DNA from: Methylophilaceae bacterium
Lineage (GTDB): Bacteria; Pseudomonadota; Gammaproteobacteria; Burkholderiales; Methylophilaceae
Direction of reading: 5' to 3'
Assembly (NCBI GenBank): GCA_014378915.1
Contig: JACMMS010000057.1
Coordinates: 1-37,385, forward strand
DNA length: 37,385 nt
Each line of letters opens with the position of its first letter. Positions within the stretch are counted from its first letter, which is position 1. Both the position numbers and the translations under genes were made by a program. Of this stretch, positions 9,097 through 18,412 are shown one piece after another. The notes under the pieces were generated by a model. The model saw nothing but the letters and a program-made list of their open reading frames with translations. It made no database searches and was not told where the DNA came from.

Positions 9097-11109
9097 ATGG
9101 TTACAAAAGCGCTCAAGCCTATGATGCAATCAATTTTAGAAAAATACTATGGAAAATCACCAGCACATATGGATGATACCATTCACTTCTTATCTGAATT
9201 AGTCACACAAATACGCCCAACAAAGCCACACAATATTGAGTACAGTATTAACGCTATCCAATCCTTATGTTACGTGCTTAATAGCCAACAACAATATGCT
9301 GATTATTTACGTGATGTTTTGCTCACACTCATTACAACACGTAAACCTGTGTCTATTTTTGCCGACTCTGGCATTCAACCTGGCACTGGATTTTTTAGTG
9401 AAATGAGTCGCCGTATCGGGCATAAATTATTGCCACAAGTGGTGGATAAAAATTACCTTAAAGATGTTTTTGGTCTTATTTTTTGTGAAAAATATGATGA
9501 TGAATGGGTGATTGCTGTGCCAAACGAAATTTGGTTGCAGTTGTTTGCTGCTTTGCATTTTGAATTAACTAATGCTGCGTTGATTGATAGCGTTTATAAA
9601 GCCTTGCTAGAATCTGCACAGGTATTGTCATATCGGCTATCTGCCTTAGGTCTAGAGCCGGAACTCATTCGCAACCATGAGGATCTAGAAAATTACTCCT
9701 CACCATTTATCACGCAAAATTTAGAAGTTGCCGAACTGGTCAATAAAGAAAAATTGACTTTAGAAGACGCAAAACATAGTTTTGTGATTTTTGACCAATG
9801 CCGCCAAGTCATCATAAAAGTACGTAAAAATAGCGCGCAAACTGGCACTAGTATTGATCTTACCTTTTTGATGCAGCGCATGACACAGCAATTAGATAGG
9901 CTTGAGCACTTACTTAATATTTTAGTAGGTATTAAAAACAAAACAGCTGTTGATGGTGACGTGCTAAGTTTATTTAAAACTTTAACCTATGCCGAAGCGA
10001 ACAAAAACAATGTGACGCAGCACTTTAGCCAAAACGTGGAACTGCTTGCTCTAAGGGTGACTGAAAACGCCAGTAAAACAGGCGAGCATTACATTACAAC
10101 CACGCGTAGTGAATATTTTCAGCTAATGCGCTCTGCCATGGGTGCGGGCTTTATTGTGGCATTTATGGCGGCAATTAAAATAATTATATCCAAACAACAT
10201 TTTGCGCCGCTCAATGAAGCCATTTGTTTTAGCTTAAATTATGGGATTGGTTTTGTATTGATTCACACACTTCATTTTACTGTAGCCACTAAGCAACCAG
10301 CTATGACAGCTGCTAGTATTGCAGAAAGTATTGATAGCGGTGACGGAAAAACAAGAGATTTACATAGGTTAGTGAGTATCGTCGCGCAAACTGTGCGTAG
10401 CCAAACTGTGGCTATTTTTGGCAATGTGGTATTTGCCATTCCGTTTGCTATGCTCATAGCGTGGTCTGTACATCATTTTACAGGGCAGCCATTTATAGAT
10501 GCCGATAAAGCACATCGTTTATTGCACGACATTGATGTACTGCATACACCTGCCTTATTTTATGCGGCCATTGCAGGCATTTGCTTATTCTTATCTGGAT
10601 TAATTGCTGGTTATCATGATAATTTAGCTATTTATAATAGAATCCCTCAACGCTTGGCCGCGTTAAAGTGGTTACAAAAAATACTCGGAGAAGCACGCTT
10701 AAACCGCGTAGCCACTTATATCGAAAATAATTTAGGCGCTATTGCTGGTAACTTTTATTTTGGGTGCATGCTTGGCGGCATGACGGCGGTGGGCGTACTA
10801 TTTGGCGTACCCGTTGATATCCGTCACATTACGTTTTCATCTGCATTTGCGGGCTTTTCATCAGTCGCGTTAGATTTTAATATGAGTACTGAAATGATAT
10901 GGCTCGCAGCTTCAGGTGTTTTACTGATTGGTATAGTTAATTTACTCGTGAGCTTTAGCTTAGCCATTTATGTCGCCATGAAATCACGCAAATTGAGCTT
11001 TGCACAATGGCGTACTTTTTTAAAGAACTTGCTCAGTCGATTGAATCAACATCCAGCAGAATTCTTTTTACCACCCAAAAGAGAAATTGAGGCCCTAGAA
11101 AAGGATTAA
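9097..11109 (+). CDS. Gcr-family (so-called site-specific recombinase) membrane protein
   Basis: A 670-residue protein of the family annotated as site-specific recombinase, Gcr type (COG4389/PF10136). The N-terminal half (about 1-340) is mainly soluble helices. The C-terminal half has at least six hydrophobic segments, at about 345-366, 373-393, 435-456, 485-506, 550-568 and 600-628, so the product is an inner-membrane protein. I see no tyrosine- or serine-recombinase catalytic signature, and the family name should not be taken as a function. The start is the ATG at 9097 without a clear SD. A bidirectional hairpin terminator follows the stop. Single gene, long leader. Confidence 0.85.
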   Translation: MVTKALKPMMQSILEKYYGKSPAHMDDTIHFLSELVTQIRPTKPHNIEYSINAIQSLCYVLNSQQQYADYLRDVLLTLITTRKPVSIFADSGIQPGTGFFSEMSRRIGHKLLPQVVDKNYLKDVFGLIFCEKYDDEWVIAVPNEIWLQLFAALHFELTNAALIDSVYKALLESAQVLSYRLSALGLEPELIRNHEDLENYSSPFITQNLEVAELVNKEKLTLEDAKHSFVIFDQCRQVIIKVRKNSAQTGTSIDLTFLMQRMTQQLDRLEHLLNILVGIKNKTAVDGDVLSLFKTLTYAEANKNNVTQHFSQNVELLALRVTENASKTGEHYITTTRSEYFQLMRSAMGAGFIVAFMAAIKIIISKQHFAPLNEAICFSLNYGIGFVLIHTLHFTVATKQPAMTAASIAESIDSGDGKTRDLHRLVSIVAQTVRSQTVAIFGNVVFAIPFAMLIAWSVHHFTGQPFIDADKAHRLLHDIDVLHTPALFYAAIAGICLFLSGLIAGYHDNLAIYNRIPQRLAALKWLQKILGEARLNRVATYIENNLGAIAGNFYFGCMLGGMTAVGVLFGVPVDIRHITFSSAFAGFSSVALDFNMSTEMIWLAASGVLLIGIVNLLVSFSLAIYVAMKSRKLSFAQWRTFLKNLLSRLNQHPAEFFLPPKREIEALEKD

Positions 11110-11139
11110 CAGCAAAAGACTAATAGAGAAAGACTAAAT

Positions 11140-11168
11140 AAAAACGGCGCCTATTGCGCCGTTTTTTT
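11140..11168. terminator. Bidirectional rho-independent terminator
   Basis: AAAAACGGCGC (11140-11150), loop CTATT, then GCGCCGTTTTT followed by more T. It lies between the convergent Gcr-like gene and the antiporter gene and has A- and T-tracts on both sides, so it can serve both strands. Confidence 0.9.
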
Positions 11169-11184
11169 GATTCAATCATACAAA

Positions 11185-12420
11185 CTAATATTCTAATAAT
11201 TTCAATTTGCTCGCCAACCAGCGCGTTGTGGTTGCTTGCACAGTAATAGTCATTAAAATTGACATAAATGTGACTGATGAAATCACATCAGCATGCGGCG
11301 CTTTTATACCAACCAACATGCCCGCAAGTGCACCGGGTATCACGCCTGTTTCTCGCGCCCAACACATAAAAACTAGCTCTTGCCATGTCCATTTAGCGCG
11401 GCGGTCTGGCAAGGCACAAACGAACACTGTGATAGGACGTGCAACCAGCACAAAGACGGCAACAACTGATAGTGAGCCCCAAAGGTATTGCTGCAATAAT
11501 ACAAAGTTAACTTGCGAGCCCAATAAAATGAAAATAAACATTCGCATAATGAGTGATGTGTTCAGAATATAATCTTCTAATTTACCCGCTTCACCCTGTC
11601 CCATTTTGAAGCCGAATAACTCTTTATTACCAAGTACCATACCAAACGCAAATACGGCCATAAAGCCACTTGCGTTTAAGCTATCTAAACTCAAATAGAC
11701 CACTGCTACTGACATTAAAGTAACTACTGGTGCGTACTCCGCTAAAAAGTTATATTTCTCATGCGCGATCAATAGTGTCGCCAAATAGCCTAAAACTACC
11801 CCACCAATCAAGCCAATCAGCGATTGCTTTAGCAGCGCGACGATGCTATCGCTGAATGAAAAACTACTATTGCTCATCACAATACCCAGCACGGTAAATG
11901 TGAGGATTGTGCCCATGGCATCGTTAAATGCTGATTCACTCATGACGGTTTGTGCCACTTTAGCGCAGATTTTTACCTGCTTAATTACTGGCACTAATGT
12001 GGCGGGGTCGGTGGATGCAATGGTAGAGCCGAGTAATAGCGCAATTATCCATGGCAATCCTAAAAATGCCTTTGCTGCTAAGCCTGTAATTGCGGCTGTG
12101 ATAAGAACGCCAATTGTTGAGATTAGCAATAACGTCGGCCAGACATTACGCAACACAATGAGCTTGACGCTAGCGCCGCCATCAAACAGAATATAGCATG
12201 AGCCAAAAATAAGTAATAGTTGATTCACGGTGGAATCAACAGATACATTCACCCAGCCTAAACATGCGCCACCGAGCAACATGCCAACCAGCAAAAACAA
12301 AACAACATCTGGTACGTTAATGAGCCTTGCAATAAAACCTGCGAAAGTACCTGAGCCTAGAACAACGCCAAGTAGCAATAGAAGGGATTTTGCATGAATA
12401 ATGGCGGGAGAATATTCCAT
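11185..12420 (-). CDS. CPA1-type Na+(K+)/H+ antiporter (NhaP-like)
   Basis: Inner-membrane cation/proton exchanger with roughly a dozen hydrophobic segments across 411 residues. Family-defining features are FDGG at 79-82, the TDP motif at 137-139 within STIASTDPATL, and the ion-binding SESAFNDA at 161-168 with N166 and D167. Later comes WARETGVIPGALAG (about 345-360), the conserved arginine/glutamate segment of NhaP proteins. There is no long cytoplasmic C-terminal regulatory domain, so it is the short form. The start ATG at 12420 directly precedes a membrane segment. It stands alone, with darP upstream on the same strand about 37 bases away, so co-transcription is possible. Ion preference cannot be read from sequence. 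Confidence 0.9.
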   Translation of the reverse strand: MEYSPAIIHAKSLLLLLGVVLGSGTFAGFIARLINVPDVVLFLLVGMLLGGACLGWVNVSVDSTVNQLLLIFGSCYILFDGGASVKLIVLRNVWPTLLLISTIGVLITAAITGLAAKAFLGLPWIIALLLGSTIASTDPATLVPVIKQVKICAKVAQTVMSESAFNDAMGTILTFTVLGIVMSNSSFSFSDSIVALLKQSLIGLIGGVVLGYLATLLIAHEKYNFLAEYAPVVTLMSVAVVYLSLDSLNASGFMAVFAFGMVLGNKELFGFKMGQGEAGKLEDYILNTSLIMRMFIFILLGSQVNFVLLQQYLWGSLSVVAVFVLVARPITVFVCALPDRRAKWTWQELVFMCWARETGVIPGALAGMLVGIKAPHADVISSVTFMSILMTITVQATTTRWLASKLKLLEY

Positions 12421-12457
12421 AGTTTATCGCGATATTTTTATAAATCAGCTAATTTTT

Positions 12458-13099
12458 TTAATCTTGCTTCTGTTCATCCAGAAGATCGTCTGTGCTTGAG
12501 TCTCCAGTTGACGTTGTATCTGCCTCTGTCACCTCACGAATCAACTTAAACAATTCACGGCTACTTTTGGGAGGTTTACTAGTTGCGAGCTCTCTTTGTA
12601 CGTTACGAATAAGTGTGCGCAATTGCTGGCTATCGGTGTTAGGGTGTAACTTCATCCACTCCGCAACTACCTCAGGGCTAGCAATCATGCGATCACGCCA
12701 ACGCTCTAACATGTGGAAGTGCGCGTTCTCTGCTGTATGCTTACCATCCCAGCGATGAAGCTGGTCTATAATCTCAGCGGTTTCTATATCACGCATCAGA
12801 CTGCCGATATGCTGCTTTTGACGGCGAATTGCACCATTTGCGGTGAGTCGTTTTGCTTCTCGAATTGCGTCATCTAAGCGCTCAGGTAAATTGAGTTTAG
12901 CAAGCTTATCTTTTGGTAGCGCAATCAATTTTACGCCTAAATCTTGCAGTGCATCAGCCTCGGCCTTGAGTTGTGTTTTGCTGAGCGGCTCATCTAGATC
13001 AGTTTCTGGTTTTTTAACGCTGTAGCCACGAAAAGTATTTTCTTGCAGATCACTTTTTTGCGTAGTCGCTTTAGCGTTATCTTTTATATTTGGTTTCAT
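12458..13099 (-). CDS. darP: Ribosome-associated protein DarP (YjgA family)
   Basis: Binds late 50S ribosomal subunit precursors and assists their maturation. The body shows the YjgA/DUF615 pattern: PLSKTQLKAEADALQDLG, LPKDKLAKLNLPERL, and RRQKQHIGSLMRDIE, followed by a WRDRMI segment and an acidic tail. I start at the ATG at 13099 (213 residues). An open frame extends further to 13240, but that extension overlaps the divergent pmbA, is rich in F/R/C and does not resemble the family. Homologues usually begin with a short polar segment before the RGYSVKK-like region, as here. Confidence 0.88.
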   Translation of the reverse strand: MKPNIKDNAKATTQKSDLQENTFRGYSVKKPETDLDEPLSKTQLKAEADALQDLGVKLIALPKDKLAKLNLPERLDDAIREAKRLTANGAIRRQKQHIGSLMRDIETAEIIDQLHRWDGKHTAENAHFHMLERWRDRMIASPEVVAEWMKLHPNTDSQQLRTLIRNVQRELATSKPPKSSRELFKLIREVTEADTTSTGDSSTDDLLDEQKQD

Positions 13100-13209
13100 T
13101 GTGTATATCTTACTCGCATCATCAAAGGCTACGGTATTATAACGGTTAAGCGTTAACCCGCGAAATCTACGAAATAAACCACAAGCGCGTAAGCGATGGA
13201 TATGAACAA

Positions 13210-14580
13210 GTGACTGATATAAATACGAATCAAAAAACAAACTACAAGCTAGAAGATATTAAGCAAATGACCCAAGATGTGTTGCAAATTGCCAAGTTGG
13301 CTGGCGCATCCTCGGCAGAAGCGGAAGTAAGTTTTGGCACTGGGCAAAACGTTTCGGTGCGCATGGGCGAAACTGAAACTATAGAATATAACCGTGATAA
13401 AGGAATTTCGGTTACCGTCTACTTTGGAAATCAAAAAGGACATGCCAGCACTTCAGATTTATCGACTCAAGCCCTACAAGACACAGTATCAGCAGCATGT
13501 AACATCGCACGCTACACAGCAAAAGATGAGTTTTGCGGTTTGGCAGACGTGGCACTCATGGCAAAAGAATTTCCCGATTTAGATTTATTTCATCCGTGGA
13601 ATTTATCAGTAGATGAAGCTATTACCATTGCACAAGCGTGTGAAGAAGCGGCGCGTAATGTCGATAAACGTATCACTAATTCAGAGGGCGCTAGCGTTTC
13701 AACGTCTGAAGGAGTATTTGCTTACGCCAATAGCCACGGATTTGTTGGTGGTTACCCCACTTCACGCCATGGTATAAGCTGTTCAGTCATCGCCGAAGGT
13801 CAAGATGATGACATGCAACGCGATTACTGGTATACGAGTGCGCGTAGTCATTTAGATTTAGCATCACCCATATCTGTTGGTATTACAGCTGGAGAGCGCA
13901 CAGTACGCCGATTAGGTTCACGCGCGATTAAAACAGCACAAGTACCGGTAATGTTCGAAGCCTCACTCGCCTCTGGTTTAATTTCATCCATCATCAGCGC
14001 AGTTTCTGGCGGTAATTTATATCGAAAATCTTCTTTTTTGTTGGACAGTTTAAATACTCAAATCGCATCACCGTTATTAAACATCTATGAAGACGCTCAA
14101 CTTTTGCGTGGTGCTGCTAGTAGCCCGTTTGATAGCGAAGGTGTAGCAACAAAATCACGCCAATTAGTAGAAAATGGTGTTTTGCAGGGCTACGTACTCT
14201 CAAGTTACTCTGCAAAAAAATTAGGCATGCAAAGCACAGGTAATGCGGGTGGCAGCCACAATTTAATAGTAGCTGCCGCCGGCTCATCTCTTGATTTAAG
14301 CTTTACTGGGTTACTCAAAACCATGGGAACAGGTCTTTTAGTCACAGAAGTGCTTGGTCATGGGGTTAATATGGTCACAGGGGATTACTCGCGTGGTGCA
14401 GCAGGTTTTTGGGTGCAAAATGGCATTATTGTTTACCCAGTAGAAGAAATCACCATCGCTGGCAATTTAAAAGATATGCTCAATCAGATTGTTGCGATTG
14501 GTAACGATTCAATTAAACATAGTTCTAAACAAGTAGGCTCTATTTTAATTGAAAAGATGACCATAGCTGCTGGGGATTAA
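13210..14580 (+). CDS. pmbA: PmbA/TldE metalloprotease subunit
   Basis: Non-catalytic partner of TldD. The TldD/TldE complex degrades peptides and matures microcin-type leader peptides, in the cytoplasm. The 456-residue product has the characteristic start (MTQDVLQIAKLAGASSAEAE), an internal GERTVRRLGSR segment, and the C-terminal VTEVLGHGVNMVTGDYSRGAAGFWVQNG block. It lacks an HExxxH zinc motif, as expected for TldE. Translation appears to begin at GTG 13210; the ATG at 13267 would cut a family-typical N-terminal stretch. darP is divergent, with about 110 bases between the chosen starts, a pairing common in proteobacteria. A terminator hairpin follows. Confidence 0.93.
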   Translation: MTDINTNQKTNYKLEDIKQMTQDVLQIAKLAGASSAEAEVSFGTGQNVSVRMGETETIEYNRDKGISVTVYFGNQKGHASTSDLSTQALQDTVSAACNIARYTAKDEFCGLADVALMAKEFPDLDLFHPWNLSVDEAITIAQACEEAARNVDKRITNSEGASVSTSEGVFAYANSHGFVGGYPTSRHGISCSVIAEGQDDDMQRDYWYTSARSHLDLASPISVGITAGERTVRRLGSRAIKTAQVPVMFEASLASGLISSIISAVSGGNLYRKSSFLLDSLNTQIASPLLNIYEDAQLLRGAASSPFDSEGVATKSRQLVENGVLQGYVLSSYSAKKLGMQSTGNAGGSHNLIVAAAGSSLDLSFTGLLKTMGTGLLVTEVLGHGVNMVTGDYSRGAAGFWVQNGIIVYPVEEITIAGNLKDMLNQIVAIGNDSIKHSSKQVGSILIEKMTIAAGD

Positions 14581-14644
14581 TGCTAAAAAAAAGATTTGCG
14601 CGCCTCAGGCATTGTTGAGTGCTGTATGCAAAAGAACCAATATG

Positions 14645-14678
14645 AAAGCCTCGTTATTTATCTAATAAAGAGGCCTTT
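14645..14678. terminator. Probable bidirectional terminator between pmbA and mlaA
   Basis: AAAGCCTC pairs with GAGGCCTTT (one bulged C), with an inner TTATT/AATAA stem. It is located between convergent genes. The T-tract is short, so strength is uncertain. Confidence 0.6.
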
Positions 14679-14728
14679 ACTTAATCAATTACATTAAAAA
14701 AATATAAAGATATTACATTTTGATTGTT

Positions 14729-15664
14729 TTATTTTCCTTGCGAGTTTTGCTGGATATGATCAACTGAAACAACGTCATGTTGTACAACAGGATCCATATT
14801 AACTGTATTTAACATGACTTCAGCCTTTGTTTCTACGTTTGCATTATCATGAAACTCTGCGGGTGGCGCAGAATCCACAATAATAGTTGTGGCAGCTGGA
14901 CGTTCTACACTTGAAGATGGCTTACCATTTTTTGGTGCTGCATCCTCGAAGTCATCTTTAAGTAAATCTGCAGGTACTGATCCACCTTGCACTTGGCTGG
15001 CACGACGCTGTAGGTAAGCATCTCGCATAAAGGCATAAGGATCTAAAGAAGCGCTATCAAGTAAATCACTTGCTGGTAACAATTCGGCGCGCTTATCAAC
15101 CACTTGAACAACTCGTAGTATATTGCTTGCAGCTACCCCATCATTATCATGCAAATAGCCAATTGGATCGAATGCCATTGTATCAACGACCAAACCTGTT
15201 GTATCGCGAAAAGTACTAGGCCCTAGAATAGGCAAAACTAGATACGGTCCATTGCCAACACCCCAGTAACCTAAAGTTTGACCAAAGTCTTCTTTGTATT
15301 TAGGTATATTATCCTTGGAGGCCACATCAATTAAACCACCAATGCCAAATGTAGTATTGATTACAAATCGACCAGCTTCTGAAAATGCATTTGAAAACTT
15401 AAGTTGCAATAAGTTATTAATAGTAGAAATAAAAGTATTAATATTGCCAAAAAAGTTATTAACACCAGTGCGGACAGGGGTGGGTGTTACAAATTTATAA
15501 GCAGTGGCGACTGGTTTGATAATCGCCTTATCAGTGACGTCGTTGAATTTATATATACCGCGATTAATACCTTCTAATGGATCTCTATCTGCTTGCGTAG
15601 CACAGCCAGTCGCTGATATGACTAAAATGAACGCTAATATTAGTTTTGAAAATTTAATTTGCAT
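14729..15664 (-). CDS. mlaA: MlaA (VacJ) family lipoprotein
   Basis: Outer-membrane lipoprotein that removes misplaced phospholipids from the outer leaflet in the Mla pathway. Residues 1-20 form a lipoprotein signal peptide with lipobox SATGC, lipidated at C21. The mature part has DPLEGINRGIYKFNDVTDKAI, NTTFGIGGLIDVAS, YWGVGNGPYLVLPILGPST and the DPYAFMRDAYLQRR segment that ends the conserved domain. About 70 further residues are polar, proline- and acid-rich and probably disordered, making the protein (311 residues) longer than the usual 230-260. No other mla genes are next to it. The upstream region holds a duplicated motif, listed separately. Confidence 0.93.
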   Translation of the reverse strand: MQIKFSKLILAFILVISATGCATQADRDPLEGINRGIYKFNDVTDKAIIKPVATAYKFVTPTPVRTGVNNFFGNINTFISTINNLLQLKFSNAFSEAGRFVINTTFGIGGLIDVASKDNIPKYKEDFGQTLGYWGVGNGPYLVLPILGPSTFRDTTGLVVDTMAFDPIGYLHDNDGVAASNILRVVQVVDKRAELLPASDLLDSASLDPYAFMRDAYLQRRASQVQGGSVPADLLKDDFEDAAPKNGKPSSSVERPAATTIIVDSAPPAEFHDNANVETKAEVMLNTVNMDPVVQHDVVSVDHIQQNSQGK

Positions 15665-15770
15665 AGTTTTTATCGTATTTTAATTTTTGAATAATATTCT
15701 ATTATCGGATGTTATCATTTTTTCTTGAAGTCTAGATAAGAATTACCAAACTTTACTATCGCCGACTACA

Positions 15771-15836
15771 CAGTTTTTGTCTACTTATAATAAATAGACA
15801 ACATAACCAATTCAGTTTTTGTTGTAGATATACAAC
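15771..15836. repeat. Duplicated CAGTTTTTGT motif, each copy next to a dyad
   Basis: CAGTTTTTGT occurs at 15771-15780 and at 15813-15822, 42 bases apart (about four helical turns). The first copy runs into a dyad TGTCTA (15778-15783)/TAGACA (15795-15800); the second into GTTGTA (15821-15826)/TACAAC (15831-15836). It lies about 110-170 bases upstream of mlaA and just after phrB. It may be a regulator site for mlaA, or the dyads may help end phrB transcription, though T-tracts are lacking. Confidence 0.4.
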
Positions 15837-15852
15837 ACGATCTATGTCTCAT

Positions 15853-17328
15853 TCAAACATTGTCGACTAAATCTTTAGTATTAGCATTTTTGTATAAGCT
15901 TAACGTTAATAAACGCTGCGCTGCATGATCTACAATAGGATTGGGGTAATCACGCCCAATGGACAATTTAATCGCCATCAATCGTGTTGGGGAAATTTGC
16001 CATGGCGCATGTATTTCTTGATCGTTACATGCTTTAAGTTCGGGCACATATTTACGGATAAACTTACCAGCACCATCAAATTTCTCGCTTTGTGTAATAG
16101 GATTAAAAATACGAAACCAGGGCTGAGCATCACAACCTGTAGAAGCCGCCCACTGCCAACCACCATTGTTAGCACTTAAATCAAAATCAATCAGTTTTTG
16201 CGCAAAGTAGTGCTCACCCCAGCGCCAATCTATCAACAAGTCTTTAACTAAAAAACTTGCAGCCACCATACGTAAACGATTGTGCATAAAGCCCGTGGTA
16301 TTCAGTTGGCGCATCGCAGCATCAACTAATGGATATCCAGTGTTACCGTCACACCATGCTTGAAAATAAGCTGGATTATTAGGAAAAGGCAAAAACTCAA
16401 ACTCTGGCTTGTAAGCTTTGCCAAAGCCCACTTGTGGATTGTGATACAAAATCTGAAAATAAAAATCACGCCAAATCAGCTCACTTAGCCAAGTATCAGC
16501 GCCCAAACCACCTATTTGCATGGCGGTTCGGGCTAAATGTCGAATTGAAACTGTACCAAATCGCAAATGTACAGATAAATAAGACACACCCTTTACTGCT
16601 GGAAAGTCGCGCGCTTCTTTATAACGGCTGATGCGTTCAGAAAAATCTGCAAACAATTGTGCCCCACCAGACATACCAGTAGGTAGCTGAAGCGCGCTTA
16701 AATTAGTACGAGTAAAGCCGATACTTTCTAAGCTTAAGAGCGGCTTTTGCATTTCAACAGCATCAATCTTAGTTAAATTCTTTACATAAGAATCAACAGG
16801 ATAAGCCTTTAAATAATAATCATTAAGTTTTTTTAGAGATGCATTTTTGTAGGGGGTGAATACACCATACGGTTTATTTGCTAAGGTAAGTATTTCATCT
16901 TGTTCAAAAATTACTTGATCTTTGTATTGATAAAAATCAATACCAATAGATGCTAATGCTTGTTTAACTTTGGCATCACGATTTATAGCAGTATCCTCAT
17001 AATCGCGGTTGCTAAACACCGCATCTACTTTAAATGATTGCGCAAGTTGAACAACTAAATCACTGGCTAAACCGTACTGCACAATTAAGTCACCACCATT
17101 GGATTGCAAAGCTGATTTAAGCTCTCTGACACTCTCCCAAATAAACTCAACGCGACGGTCAGCTTTATCAGTTAATTGATCTAAAATTTCCTGATCAAAT
17201 ATAAATATGCAATACACTTGCTGACTTTGCTTAAGTGCGTGATAGAGCGCCGCATGATCATAATCACGCAAGTCACGACGAAACCAAACCAATGCTTTAT
17301 TATGGATAAGAGGCAGCGAAACAGACAT
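15853..17328 (-). CDS. phrB: Deoxyribodipyrimidine photolyase (class I CPD)
   Basis: Repairs cyclobutane pyrimidine dimers using blue light, FADH- and an antenna chromophore. The N-terminal Rossmann-like domain starts with LVWFRRDLRDYDHAALY. The C-terminal FAD domain shows VSYLSVHLRFGTVSIR, ELIWRDFYFQILYH, PLVDAAMRQLNTTGFMHNRL, and the conserved DFDLSANNGGWQWAASTGCDA, followed by RIFNP. At 491 residues it is near the 470-residue norm of PhrB. The ATG at 17328 gives a family-typical start a dozen residues before WFRRDLR. It appears monocistronic, between a small ORF and mlaA on the same strand. I see no SOS-type operator before it. Confidence 0.95.
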   Translation of the reverse strand: MSVSLPLIHNKALVWFRRDLRDYDHAALYHALKQSQQVYCIFIFDQEILDQLTDKADRRVEFIWESVRELKSALQSNGGDLIVQYGLASDLVVQLAQSFKVDAVFSNRDYEDTAINRDAKVKQALASIGIDFYQYKDQVIFEQDEILTLANKPYGVFTPYKNASLKKLNDYYLKAYPVDSYVKNLTKIDAVEMQKPLLSLESIGFTRTNLSALQLPTGMSGGAQLFADFSERISRYKEARDFPAVKGVSYLSVHLRFGTVSIRHLARTAMQIGGLGADTWLSELIWRDFYFQILYHNPQVGFGKAYKPEFEFLPFPNNPAYFQAWCDGNTGYPLVDAAMRQLNTTGFMHNRLRMVAASFLVKDLLIDWRWGEHYFAQKLIDFDLSANNGGWQWAASTGCDAQPWFRIFNPITQSEKFDGAGKFIRKYVPELKACNDQEIHAPWQISPTRLMAIKLSIGRDYPNPIVDHAAQRLLTLSLYKNANTKDLVDNV

Positions 17329-17460
17329 AAAAATACTCGTTGGGGTCTAGGCATATAGCTTATATAGCAAGTATTGTATTACCAACTTCGTGTTTGTACA
17401 TAAGACAAGTAGCAAATATAGCGAAATTTTCAACCTAAATGGTTAATTTCAACCAAAAAG

Positions 17461-17637
17461 CTAACCTCGTGCACCATACATATATTTATCTTTAACTGCT
17501 GCCTGTTTAACTTCTATTGCTTTTTCTAACATCCTTAGCATAGATTGTAGATCTAGTGAGAGCAGTATCAGTTCCTCGTGACCTAATTCATCCACTTTTT
17601 GGAATACTTCAGTGCCATATGCGCTATCTTTAATCAT
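17461..17637 (-). CDS. Small hypothetical helical protein (58 residues)
   Basis: Short leftward ORF with a well-behaved composition: charged residues alternate with leucines over LILLSLDLQSMLRMLEKAIE, which predicts a helix or coiled coil. Two starts are possible: the ATG at 17637 (58 residues), or TTG at 17658 (65 residues). A GGGGG run at about 17651-17655 lies about 13 bases before the ATG, a little too far for an ideal SD. There is no signal peptide or recognised domain. It lies 130 bases before phrB and about 240 after rlmH, so operon membership is unclear. I cannot assign a function; a spurious ORF is not excluded. Confidence 0.4.
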   Translation of the reverse strand: MIKDSAYGTEVFQKVDELGHEELILLSLDLQSMLRMLEKAIEVKQAAVKDKYMYGARG

Positions 17638-17879
17638 CTTAGCGGCATTAACCCCCAATAATTTTTCTAGCTAACAATGAATATTTTGACAGCTTAATTA
17701 AACATTGATTATCCATGTAAACCCATCTATTAACGACGACATAAATGATAACTTATAGTGCATACTATTTGATTTGGCGTTCTAAAATGGTGCAATTTTG
17801 GCAATTCACCACTTTTTTATGACAATCAACTAAAATTTTTTATATTGTTGGCATGTTGCGTGCCAGATTAATAGCGGGA

Positions 17880-18347
17880 CTATTCGCGATGATATGGATG
17901 GTTATTAATAACAGAATGCGCACGGTAAAGTTGTTCGGTAATTAGCACTCGCACCATGCCATGTGGCAGCGTGAGGTTAGATAGGCTCCACATCCAGTCT
18001 GCACGCTGTTTTACAGCATCATGCAAACCATCGGCACCACCAATAACTAACGCGATATCACGACCTAAAGTGAGCCAACTTTCCATGCGCTCAGCCAACT
18101 TTATAGTTGTAACGCTGGTTCCTCGCTCATCTAAAGCGATTAAATAGGCTTTTCCAACAGCATCTAAAATACGCTTAGCCTCAAGGCTTTGAATATTTTC
18201 TGTGCTATTACCAGCTGCACGTTTTTCTGGTTTTATTTCAATCATTTCAATAGAGGCTTCGCGTGGCATGCGTTTGATATATTCAGCACATGCAGACTCA
18301 ACCCAATCAGGCATTTTGTGACCGACTGAAATGATATTAAGCTTCAT
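17880..18347 (-). CDS. rlmH: 23S rRNA (pseudouridine1915-N3)-methyltransferase RlmH
   Basis: SPOUT-class methyltransferase that modifies helix 69 of 23S rRNA in assembled 70S ribosomes, using S-adenosylmethionine. The 155 residues equal the E. coli length. The N terminus MKLNIISVGHKMPDWV, the central ALDERGTSVTT, the knotted cofactor site IALVIGGADGLHDAVKQRAD, and the C-terminal LPHGMVRVLITEQLYRAHSVINNHPYH are all family hallmarks. It follows rsfS on the same strand with a gap of 65 bases, a widespread pairing. No clear SD is seen before the ATG. Confidence 0.97.
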   Translation of the reverse strand: MKLNIISVGHKMPDWVESACAEYIKRMPREASIEMIEIKPEKRAAGNSTENIQSLEAKRILDAVGKAYLIALDERGTSVTTIKLAERMESWLTLGRDIALVIGGADGLHDAVKQRADWMWSLSNLTLPHGMVRVLITEQLYRAHSVINNHPYHRE

Positions 18348-18412
18348 TGGATGATTTAGCGACAGCTAAAAAAGAAATGTGATGAGATTAATTAATACTC
18401 AGTTTAATTGAA

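Noticed and set aside
13100-13240. 47-codon N-terminal extension of darP
   Set aside because: It overlaps the divergent pmbA start, is not family-like, and the ATG at 13099 gives a normal protein.
17851-17867. TGGCATG/CGTGCCA hairpin after rlmH as a terminator
   Set aside because: On the relevant (minus) strand the stem contains a C-A mismatch and is not followed by a good T-tract.
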